Assembly: GCA_030549495.1 (NCBI GenBank) | Contig: JAUIRK010000185.1 | Span: 1 to 64,000, forward strand | Source: Nectonema munidae | Lineage: Eukaryota; Nematomorpha; Nectonematoida; Nectonematidae | Length of the DNA stretch: 64,000 bases | Direction of reading: 5' to 3' | Part shown: positions 24,650 through 37,715 of the stretch, piece by piece | How the letters are laid out: each line of letters opens with the position of its first letter | How positions within the stretch are numbered: position 1 is the first letter of the stretch | Translations under genes and position numbers: made by a program | The notes under the pieces: generated by a model | Database searches by the model: none | Seen by the model: the letters and a program-made list of their open reading frames with translations, nothing else | Told to the model about the DNA's origin: nothing

Positions 24650-24928
24650 ATTTAGCAAGTTAACAAATAAAAGAAAACATTAACATTACACAAGTATTTC
24701 AAGAGCTTGAGATAAAGAGTTTAGAATAAAGTTCTTCTTATTCCTTTTGATTAATACAAATAATTTGTATTTTTTTCTAAAAAAAAGGTAATTATTTAGA
24801 AAAAATGAGCAAATGTGGAACCTTACTCACGACCTTGAAATACTTATCTTTTAAAGCTTTTTGTAAGATATATGAAGTATTAACTTTTTCGAACAAAAAA
24901 AAAGATATATAAAAACTCTATATTTAAA

Positions 24929-27900
24929 ATGTCTAAAAGCGATATTTTTGCTTATTTCATTAACAAGTTTAGAAAAAGGCCAACAAGTAAATTTTATTTA
25001 TTAAAATATTCAAAATTAATTTTTTTTTTAGTTATAGAATTTATTAATGCTCGTTTTCTTATAAATCCGTGCATAGTTTTTGGGTTTGGTCATCTTTTAT
25101 TCGGTACGAAATATTTTTTTATATCCTTTTTGTTATTTCTTATAACTAACTAAATAATATCTATAAATCTTTTCAAGAAAAGAAGATTTATTTAAAGAAT
25201 TTGAAATCCGGGTACAAATATAAAGAAAAAAATGTTTATATGAAAATAAGCTTGAATGATAAAAAATAAAATATATAACTTAATATATATATATACATAT
25301 GACTCATAATATCTATAAATCTTTTCAACAATGTTACTTTTTTAAATTGAATACTCTATCTATCACATCTAATTTAGTACCATATTTAGATGTTTTCCAG
25401 TATTAATATTGTTCTTTATAAATATTAAACTTGTCTAGTTTTAAAATAGAACATCAATTTATATTTATTGAGTAAGATTATAAAGATGATTTATTTATGA
25501 AACCGTAGAAAAAACATGCAATATATAACAAAATAGAAATATTCCCATATCTTAAACCCATCCATCATTGGGTTCGTTTGCTTTTCTTTTTCAATGAGTT
25601 TTAATATAAATTAAAGGAGACTATTTTTATTCTATGGGACACTGATGTTCCATTGTGCCTGCAAAGGGTTACCTCATTTAATTCCATTGTTATTTTTATG
25701 TGACAGACATTTTCTTTATTTGAAGGTACTTGCATATTTAGTTTGTCTCGTTTGCTTTTCCTGGAAGGATATTTTGACACTTTAATGTACAATGCGAGAC
25801 CAGCTCTCATAGAATAAAAATCGTCTGCTTTAACCCTATTAGTGCTGGGGGCCTAAAACGCCCCCCTTCACTAAAAAATTAATTGTAGAAAATTGGCTGA
25901 ATCATATCCCTTCAAATTTTGTGACTTTTCCTAAAATCGCTAGCTGCATCTTTTGAAACCATTTTCATGGTAGTTGAATGACCCTTTCATGTCCAAAACT
26001 TTCAATCATAACCAAAAATTAAAATTTTTCAGTAAAATTTTGACATTATCTGTACTTAACTTTATAACTTAGGATCTATATTATATAATACCCTGAAAAT
26101 TTATAATTATATACAGTTTGGAGCGCATAACACTTTATATATTTAATTTTTTCAATAATCAAGCCTACTTTTTAGAAAATGTCAATCAAAATTTTGATTG
26201 ATCAAAAATATATCTAATAAAATATACCTTCAAATTTTACATAAAATATATTACTAAATCGGTCATGCTGTTTTCATTTCTGGACTCATTTTTTACATTT
26301 AGGATTTTAAAATACCTATAATTATTAATCAAATTTGCGGTTTACTTCTGAAAATTGTCTCCAAAAACATTCCTAAAATATATGTGTTATACTAAATCGG
26401 CCATGCTGGTTTCATTTCTGGACTAATTTTTTACGTTTAGGATCTGGAAATACCAATAAGTGTTAATCAAATTTGCTGTTTACTTCTTATCTCCAAAAAC
26501 ATTCATTCAAATTTTACAATGAAATATATGTGTTATACTAAATCGGCCATGCTGGTTTCATTTCTGGACTCATTTTTTACGTTTAGGATGTGAAAATACA
26601 TATAAGTGTTCATCAAATTTGCGGTTTACTTCTAAAAATTGTCTCCAAAAATATTCATTCAAATTTTACAATGAAATAAATGTTTTATACCAAATCAACC
26701 ATGCTGTTTTCATTTCTGAACTCATTTTTTCACATTTAGAGGTTTTAAAATATCAGTCAAAATTTGCGGTTTACTTCTAAAAGCTATCTCCAAAAATATT
26801 CTCTCAATTTTACATGAAATATTTGTTTTTATACCAAATCGATCATGCTGTTTTCATTTTTGAACTCATTTTTTACATTTAGGATTTGAAAATACCTATA
26901 AGTATTAATCAAATTTGCGGTTTACTTCTGAAAATTGTCTCCAAGAATATTCTCTTGAAATATATCTTTTTATACCAAACCAATCATGCTTTTTTCATTT
27001 CTGAACTCATTTTTTTACATTTAGGATGTGAAAATACCTATAAGTGTTAATCAAATTTGCGGTTTACTTCTAAAAATTGTCTCCAAAAACATTCATTCAA
27101 ATTTTACAATTAAATATATGTTTTTATACCAAATCAACCATGCTAGTTTCATTTATGGACTCAATTTTTGCAGTTTGAATTTGAAAATACATATAAGTAT
27201 CAATTAAATTTGCGTTTAGTTCTAAAATTTGTTTTTATAGCAAATAGATCATGATGATTTCATTTCTGAACACAGTTTTCGCATTTTGAGGTTTTACTTC
27301 AACTGTCAATAAAATTTGCGGTTTATGTCTGAAAACTATATCCCAAAATATTCTCTCTAATTTTACATGAAATATATGTTTTTATACCAATTCAACCATG
27401 ATAATTTTTATTTCTGAAATCATTTTCTGCATTTAGAGGTTTTAAATGTCTGAAAGTATTAATCAAATCTTCGATTTACGTCTAATGTCTACAGAAATAT
27501 TTTTGAAATTTAAATAAAATATCTGTTTTTATGCCAAATGGAAGATGTTGGTTTCATTTTTGGACTCAGGTTTGGCATTTATGGTTTTAAAATATCTGAA
27601 AGCTTGAATCAGATTTGCGGTTTACTTCTAGATACTGTCTTCAAAAATATTTTCAAAAAAATAAAATATCTGTTTTATACCAAATCGACTATGCCTATTT
27701 TATTTCTGTACTGGATTTTGGATAATACGGTTAAAAAATATCTCGAAGTGGCAATTGAATTAGTAATGTATGCCTGAAAATCAGTTCTGTAAAAAAATTA
27801 AAAAATGGCTGCATATTAGGTATATAATAAAAATATACTTTTTTTTTTGTATATTTTGGCTTATAATACTTTCTACAATCATCTTGAGTATGAAATATTT

Positions 27901-30900
27901 ATTAAAAAAATAAAACGTATTATAAAATCTTTTGAAAATTTGTATGAGAGAAGGAACCAAGTTGAAAACTAATTGAAATGAGAGCATGTGATCAAAACAA
28001 ATAATTAAAAAAATATGCATCTTGACTAAATGGAAGATCTACAATGTTCTAATGAACTAGGAAGTGGTTTAATTATATAATATTAGATGCTTCAAAAAAG
28101 ATTTTGACTGTGAAAAAGAAGTTCCTCTTTTACAAATGAAAAATATTTAAATCTATAGCTTATCATCTAGGATTACAGTTAACATTTAGCTAAGATGGGT
28201 AGGAAATCTGAAAATTTAGAATAGGTCAGATTTATCAAAAATGGCACAGATGCCAATATGTGAGAATTTAGTCACTATCAAGATATTTTTAATTTAAATT
28301 GAATTTGTCCATCTTTTTCCTTTTGTGTCAAAGATAATTTTTTAGATGAAGAACGTTGACAACTTTTTGTAATTGAACGTAATTGAACAATCAACATCAC
28401 GAATGATTCATCAGAAAAAAACTTTTGAAATGAGATTGGTTGACAAATATTCAGGCCCGATAATAAAATACATGATACTGATAAAAAAAGTCAAAGATCA
28501 TCAAGAAGATTCTTTAATCAGAATGCTTTGAGAGAGGAAAAAAGTAATTTTATCTTTATAAAAAAATTTTCGATCACACATTGAAGAATATAAATTTCTA
28601 ATGAAAAAAGAGCTACCAAGAAAGGATCATCATATAATGAATACCAAAATTACATACTGTAAATTATAATATGACGTAGAGACTACGAGCCGATAACCAA
28701 TTTGTAGCCAAAAAGATGGAGGTCCTATCGATTTTTTGACAGGTTTTATTGATTCCATAAAAAATAAACATCGCCATTAAATTCTGCATACTTGAAATGT
28801 ATAAAAAACTTTAAAAGAATAAAAATTTTAATTTTGACATGGGCTGTCATATTTAAATTATTTTGACAGGTTTGACTAATATTTATAAAAAAAAAAGGAA
28901 TATAACCAGTAAACACAGCCTACTTGAAAACGGGTATATGTGTGTAAAATGCCATACACGGTAAACTTCATCACCTCCCTATACTTTCTATTAAACGTAA
29001 TTCTCTAATTCAAAAAACCGTGCATGATCCTTTCATTTTGGGATAAATCAATTTTTTGACACTTTTGATTGATTTTTATAAAAAAATGAATATCACCACT
29101 GAATTACGCATGCTTAAAAATGGGTATATATGTGTAAAAAACTTTATATTATTACTTAGATAAAAAGTTTCTTTTTAAGATGAGCTGTCATATATAAATC
29201 AATGCATTGATAACTTTAATTGATTTTTATATATAAAAATGAATATCACCGCTGAATTCAGCATGCTTGAAAATGGGTGTATATGTGTAAAAAACATTAT
29301 ATAATTATTTAGATAAAAAGTTTCTTTTTTGAGATGAGCTGTCATATGTAAATCACTTTTTTGACAGGTTTTAATGATTTTCATAAAAAATGAATATCAC
29401 CACTGAATTCTGCATATTTGAAAATGGGTATACATGTGTAAAAAACTTTATATACTTATTTAGATAAAAAGTTCCTTTTTGAGATGAGCTGTCACATTTA
29501 GATCAATTTTTTGACAGGTTTGATTAATTTTCATAAAAAATGAATATCACCACTGAATTCAGCATATTTGAAAATAGGTATACATAAAACTTTATATACT
29601 TATTTAGATAAAAATTTTGCTTTTTGAGATGAGCTGTCATATTTAGATCAATTTTTTGACAGGTTTGATTGATTTTCATAAAAAAATGAATATCACCACT
29701 GAATTTAGCACATTTGAAAATGGGTATACATGTGTAGAAAACTTTTAAAAAGTTCCTTTTAGAGATGAGCTGTCACATTTAGATCAATTTTTTGAGAGGT
29801 TTGATTGATTTTCATAAAAAATGAATATCACCACTGAATTCAGCATATTTGAAAATGGGTATACATGTGTAAAAAACTTTATATACTTATTTAGATAAAA
29901 AGTTCCTTTTTGAGATGAGCTGTCACATTTAGATCAATTTTTTGACAGGTTTGATTGATTTTCATAAAAAATGAATATCACCACTGAATTCAGCATATTT
30001 GAAAATAGGTATACATGTGTAAAAAACTTTATATACTTATTTAGATAAAAAGTTTGCTTTTTGAGATGAACTGTCACATTTAGATCAATTTTTTGACAGG
30101 TTTGATTGATTTTCATAAAAAATGAATATCACCACTGAATTTAGCATATTTGAAAATAGGTATAAATGTGTAAAAAACTTTATATAATTATATCTCCAAC
30201 CCGTATATTACGATGATTCTTCTCCAACCTGTGTTCTACGATGATTCATCTCCAAACTATATACTACAATGATTCATCTCCAACCTGTATACTACGATAA
30301 TTCATCTCCAACCTGTATACTACGATGATTCATTTTCAACCTGTATACTACGATGGTTTCTATTCCATGTACAAATAACTAGGGAGACAATGTTCAACTT
30401 TCTGTTCACATTCTGCTAGATGTAAGATTTGATATACCTCATTCGGGGAGACGATGCTACATAAGTTATTACCTATATACATTATACCTGTATACTACGT
30501 TGGTTCATCTCCAACCTGTATACCGCGATAATTCATCTCCAACCTGTATACCGCGATAATTCATCTCCAACCTATATAATATATTTTATCAAATAATCAA
30601 AATAAAATTCTGTAATCAAAGAATCGAAAAATATTCTTTAAAAAATCAAAAAATATCAAACTTTCTGTTCATATTTTGTTACCTCATACGATGTTACAAA
30701 AGTTATTACCTATACTTTGCAATTTGCACGATTTTAAATATTATATTTGTCGAATAATCAAAGAATCGAAAAATGTTCAAATCAAAAAATATTTATTCTT
30801 TTTAAATATATCGTTGGCTCCCCTTACTTTTAAAATTGAAAGATAAACCTAGTCTTTAATAATTAATTTTTATCAAATTATGCACATACGAAACTAAAAG

Positions 30901-33900
30901 TAAGGGGAGCCAACGATATATTTAAAAAGAATAAATATTTTTTGATTTGAACATTTTTCGATTCTTTGATTATTCGACAAATATAATATTTAAAATCGTG
31001 CAAATTGCAAAGTATAGGTAATAACTTTTGAAACATCGTATGAGGTAGCAAAATATGAACAGAAAGTTTGATATTTTTTGATTTTTTAAAGAATATTTTT
31101 CGATTCTTTGATTACAGAATTTTATTTTGATTATTTGACAAATATAATATTTAAAATCGTGCAAATTGCAAAGTATAGGTAATAACTTTTGTAACATCGT
31201 ATGAGGTAGCAAAATATGAACAGAAAGTTTGATATTTTTTGATTTTTTAAAGAATATTTTTCGATTCTTTGATATGAATTATCGCGGTATACAGGTTGGA
31301 GATGAACCATCGTAGTATACAGGTATAATGTATATAGGTAATAACTTATGTAGCATCGTCTCCCCGAATGAGGTATATCAAATCTTACATCTAGCAGAAT
31401 GTGAACAGAAAGTTGAATATTGTCTCCCTAGTTATTTGTACATGGAATAGAAACCATCGTAGTATACAGGTTGAAGATGAATCATCGTAGTATACAGGTT
31501 AGAGATTAATCATCGTAGTATGCAGGTTGGAGATGAATCATTGTAGTATATAGTTTGGAGATGAATCATCGTAGAATACAGGTTGGAGAAGAATCATCGT
31601 AATATACGGGTTGGAGATAACACGCAAGTTGTCTACCCGCGTTCAAGCGTACAGGTTATGAGAATATATCATTACATATTAGAGAAGAGTTTTCTAAACT
31701 CTTTATACTGAAAAAATATTTCTTCAAATATATTACTGTTTTAGTTTAAAATGCATCCCTTATCTGCTAATTAATGGTATGAAGCACATGGAAAATATAA
31801 ACAGTAAAATGGTATTTCTTAAGGACTTATGATATAAGTAATGTATTCTGAAAGCCCATAAAAAATGCTTTAATTTGGTATATCGCAGGATGCATTTTGT
31901 TGAGAAATGTGAAAGTTATAAGCGTTTTAATATTTGACTAAAATTTAAGCTAGGAACACTACAAATAAACTAAGCGTACACTAGCCCGATAAAATAAACC
32001 ACACACGCGTGCTAAAGATGTGGTGAAGCTTATGCGAGATAAGAATTTCCTGCGCTCACAAACGCGTAATGCAACATGTGTTCATCTTTCTTCGCATAGT
32101 TAACCGCTAAAATCAATAACAATCGTTTTAGAATCAATAATGTGATTTATTCTTCGCACACTGTCGTTATAAAAATAACGGATTCCCTTTGTTAAAAATT
32201 AGAAAGGTTGTATCTAAACTAAATAAAAGTAGACTATGATTATCCAACAAAACTCATTATTTCTTCAATGTGGATGCATGCGCACACGTGTTAGATTCGA
32301 AAATTATAATTATTTTATAAAAATATAGAAATAAATTTAGGATTATAGTGAAAAAAAATAAATTCATGAGATTACTTATTGAGAAAAATTGATTAAAACA
32401 CATATTTTGATCTATTTATCTTCTCTTTAGAAATTTATATGCAGTAAACAATAATAAAAATAATATTTATCCAAAACATATTTTTTTTCGAATCAAAGTG
32501 TAAATCAAACCCGCACTTAAATTTTGAATGATTAATTCAAAAGAAGTAAAAAACTAATGTTAATTTATAAAAAACCGAAAACTAAAATGATTTTATAAAA
32601 ATCTAAAAATAAATAGTGGACTACGATTATCCAACAAAACTTGTACATTCGATCTACATTTTTCACTTCAAAAATAATTTTAAATTTATTAGAAAAACAT
32701 TATACTGATCAATAAAAAAAACGAAGGTTAATTTATAAAAAAATGGAAAAACATACTATTTTATAAAAATCTACAAATAAATTTAGATTCTGAGAGTAGA
32801 GTCGCTTTATAATTGTGCTGGAAATTGTCACATAATATAGGTAAATATTTGTCCTAATGAAAGGAGCTTTAGTTTAAAATGCATCCCTTATCTGCTAATT
32901 AATGGTATGAAGCCCATGGAAAATAAAAACAGTAAAATGGTATTTCTTAAGTACTTATGATATAAGTAATGTATTCTGAAAGCCCATAAAAAATGCTTTA
33001 ATTTGGTATATCGCATGATGCATTTTGTTGAGAAATGTGAAAGTTATAAGCGTTTTAATATTTGACTAAGATTTAAGCTAGGAACACTACAAATAAACTA
33101 AGCCTACACTAGCCCGATAAAATAAACCACACGCGCGTGCTAAAGATGTGGTGAAGCGTATGCGAGATAAGAATTCACTGCGCTCATAAACGCGTAATGC
33201 AACATGTGTTAATCTTTCTTCGCATAGTTATGCTCTAAAATCAATCAATAATGTGGTTTATTCTTCGCACACTGTCGGTATAAATGTAACGAATGCCCTT
33301 CGTTAAAAATTAGAAAGGTTGTATCTAAACTAAATAAAAGTAGACTACGATTATCCAACAAAACTCGTACATTCAATCGACAAAACCACACACGCGTGCT
33401 AAAGATGTGGTGAAGCGTATGTGAGATAAGAATTCACTGCGCTCACAAACGCGTAATGCAACATGTGTTAATCTTTCTTCGCATAATTATGCTCTAAAAT
33501 CAATCAATAATGTGATTTATTCTTCGCACACTGTCGGATAAATATAACGAATGCCCTTCGTTAAAAATTAGAAAGGTTGTATCTAAACTAAATAAAAGTA
33601 GACTACGATTATCAAACAAAACTCGTACATTTAATCGACATTTTTCACTTGAAAAATAATTTAAAATTTATTAGAAAAATATTATACTGACCTATACTAC
33701 TGACCCATAAAAAGTAAAAAATATATATTAATTTTCGACAGTTTTATTTAACTATGACATTTTAAAATGTTAAAAACCATATTCTATTCTACCTTTGTGA
33801 ATATAAAATTTTGAAGAAATAATATATAAACTCATCACGTTAATTATTGGTATTTTTTGAAACTAGATAAAAGTTGACTGACCTCACAAAAAATCGAATT

Positions 33901-36900
33901 TTGGAAAAATAAAAATATATTTATTTGTAAAACCTAGCCTATTTTACCCACAAAGAGTATAGCTTCAAATCTTGTACATTCGATCAACATTTTCACTTCA
34001 AAAATAATTTAAAATTTATTAGAAAAACATTATACTGACCTATACTACTGACCCATAAAAAGTAAAAAATATATATTAATTTTCGACAGTTTTCTTTAAC
34101 TATGAAATTTTAAAATGTAAAAAATCATATTTTACCTTTGTGAATATAAAATATTGAAAAAATATTATATAAATTAAGAACGTTAATTATTATTGGTATT
34201 TTTTGAAACTAGATAAAACTTGACTGACCTCACATGCAGATTTTGGAAAAATGAAAATATATTTTTTTGTATAACCTAGCCTATGTTAACCACAAAGAGT
34301 ATACCTTTCCAATGATACCATTTTCATTCAATTTTTTTTAAAAAAAGACACATTATGCTTAAATAAAAAGGTGGTCCGAAATTTTTTCAAAAATTTAGAC
34401 AAAATTTTTCGAAGTAAAGTCCATTTATTAAAATTTTTTAAAACTTTTGCAAAAATAAATTATTCTAGAGTATGTAGCAAACGATAAGCTTTCTAATGAT
34501 ATCATGAAAAAGAAATATTGAAAACCTAGTCTTTAATAATTAATTTTTATCAAATTATGCACATACGAAACTAAAAGTAAGGGGAGCCAACGATATATTT
34601 AAAAAGAATAAATATTTTTTGATTTGAACATTTTTCGATTCTTTGATTATTCGACAAATATAATATTTAAAATCGTGCAAATTGCAAAGTATAGGTAATA
34701 ACTTTTGTAACATCGTATGAGGTAGCAAAATATGAACAGAAAGTTTGATATTTTTTGATTTTTTAAAGAATATTTTTCGATTCTTTGATTACAGAATTTT
34801 ATTTTGATTATTTGATAAAATATATTATATAGGTTGGAGATGAATTATCGCGGTATACAGGTTGGAGATGAACCAACGTAGTATACAAATGTATATAGGT
34901 AATAACTTATGTAGCATCGTCTCCCCGAATGAGGTGTATCAAATCTTACATCTAGCAGAATGTGAACAGAAAGTTGAACATTGTCTCCCTAGTTATTTCT
35001 ACAATAGAAACCATCGTAGTATACAGGTTGAAGATGAATCATTGTAGTATATAGTTTGGAGATGAATCATCGTAGAATACAGGTTGGAGAAGAATCATCG
35101 TAATATACGGGTTGGAGATAACACGCAAGTTGTCTACCCGCGTTCAACCGTACAGGTTATGAGAATATATCATTACATATTAGAGAAGAGTTTTCTAAAC
35201 TCTTTATACTGAAAAAATATTTCTTAAATATACAAATAAATTTAGATTCTGAAAGTAGAGTCGCTTTATAATTGGGCTGGAAATTGTCACAGAATATAGG
35301 TAAAAATTTGTCCAAATGAAAAAAGCTTTAGTTTAAATAGCATCCCTTATCTCCTTAAATTTAATGCAGTAAACAATAATAAAAATAATATTTATCCAAA
35401 ACATATTTTTTCGAATCAAAGTGTAAATCAAACCCGCATTTAAATTTTGGTTGATTAATTCAAAATCTACAAATAAATTTAGATTCTGAGAGTAGAGTCG
35501 CTTTATAATTGTGTTAGAAATTATCACATAATATAGGTAAAAATTTGTCCAAATGAAAGGAGCTTTAGTTTAAAATGCATCCCTTATAAAGGTTGTATCT
35601 AATCTAAATAAAAGTAGACTATGATTATCCAACAAAACTCATTATTTCTTCAATGTGAATGTCGAAAATTATAATTATTTTATAAAAATATAGAAATAAA
35701 TTTAGGATTAAAGTGAAAAAAAAATAAATTCATGAGATTACTTATTGATAAAAATTGATTAAAACACATATTTTGATCTATTTATCTTCTCTTTAAAAAT
35801 TTATATGCAATAAACAATAATAAAATAATATTTATCCAAAACATATTTTTTTCGAATCAAAGTGTAAATCAAACCCGCACTTCAAAAGAAGTAAAAAACT
35901 AATGTTAATATATAAAAAACTGAAAAATAAAATGATTTTATAAAAATATAAAAATTAATAGTGGACTACGATTATCCAACAAAACTTGTACATTCGATCT
36001 ACATTTTTCACTTCAAAAATAATTTTAAATTTATTAGAAAAAGATTATACTGACCAATAAAAAAAACTAAGGTTAATTTATAAAAAAAATGGAAAAACTA
36101 ATACTATTTTATAAAAATCTACAAATAAATTTAGATTCTGAGAGTAGAGTCGCTTTATAATTGTGCTGGAAATTGTCACATAATATAGGTAAAAATTTGT
36201 CATAATGAAAGGAGCTTTAGTTTAAAATGCATCCCTTATCTGCTAATTAATGGTATGAAACCCATGGAAAATAAAAACAGTAAAATGGCATTTCTTAAGT
36301 TCTTATGATATAAGTAATGTATTCTGAAAGGCCATAAAAAATACTTTAATTTGGTATATCGCATGATGCATTTTGTTGAGAAATGTGAAAGTTATAAGTG
36401 TTTTAATATTTGACTAAGATTTAAGCTAGGAACACTACAAATAAACTAAGCGTACACTAGCCCGATAAAATAAACCACACACGCGTGCTAAAGATGTGGT
36501 GAAGCGTATGCGAGATAAGAATTTCCTGAGCTCACAAACGCGTAATGCAACATGTGTTCATCTTTCTTCGCATAGTTATGCTCTAAAATCAATCAATAAT
36601 GTGATTTATTATTCGCACACTGACGGTATAAATATAACGAATGCTCTTCGTTAAAAATTAGAAAGGTTGTATCTAAACTAAATAAAAGTAGACTACGATT
36701 ATCAAACAAAACTCTTACATTTAATCGACATTTTTCACTTGAAAAAAAATTTAAAATTTATTAGAAAAATATTATACTGACCCCTACTGACCCATAAAAA
36801 GTAAAAAATATATATTAATTTTCGACAGTTTTATTTAACTATGACATTTTAAAATGTTAAAACCCATATTCTACCTTTGTGAATATAAAATTTTGAAGAA

Positions 36901-37673
36901 ATAATATATAAACTCATCACGTTAATTATTGGTATTTTTTGAAACTAGATAAAAGTTGACTGACCTCACATAAAAGCGGATTTTGAAAAAATAAAAATAT
37001 ATTTATTTGTAAAACCTGGCGTATTTTACCCACAAAGAGTATAGCTTCAAATCTTGTACATTCGATCAACATTTTTCACTTCAAAAATAATTTTAAATTT
37101 ATTAGAAAAACATTATACTGACCTATACTACTGACCCATAAAAAGTAAAAAATATATATTAATTTTCGACAGTTTTCTTTAACTATGAAATTTTAAAATG
37201 TGAAAAATCATATTTTACCTTTGTGAATATAAAATATTCAAAAAATATTTTATAAATTAAGAACGTTAATTATTATTGGTATTTTTTGAAACTAGATAAA
37301 ACTTGACTGACCTCACATAAAAGCAGATTTTGGAAAAATAAAAATATATTTATTTGTATAACCTAGCCTATGTTAACCACAAAGAGTATACCTTTCCAAT
37401 GACACCATTTTCATTTAATTTTTTTTTTAAAAAGACACATTATGCTTAAACAAAAAGGTGGTCCGTAATTTTTTCAAAAATTTAGACAAAAATTTTCGAA
37501 GTAATGTCCATTTATTAAAATTTTTTAAAACTTTTGCAAAAATAAATTATTCTAGAGTATGTAGCAAACGATAAGCTTTCTAATGATATATATATCATGA
37601 AAAAGAAATATTGAAAAACAGTTGAATTCTTTCTTCAAATCAAACAAGTAAAAATTTCCAAAAAGTAGTATTG

Positions 37674-37715
<42 letters not shown>

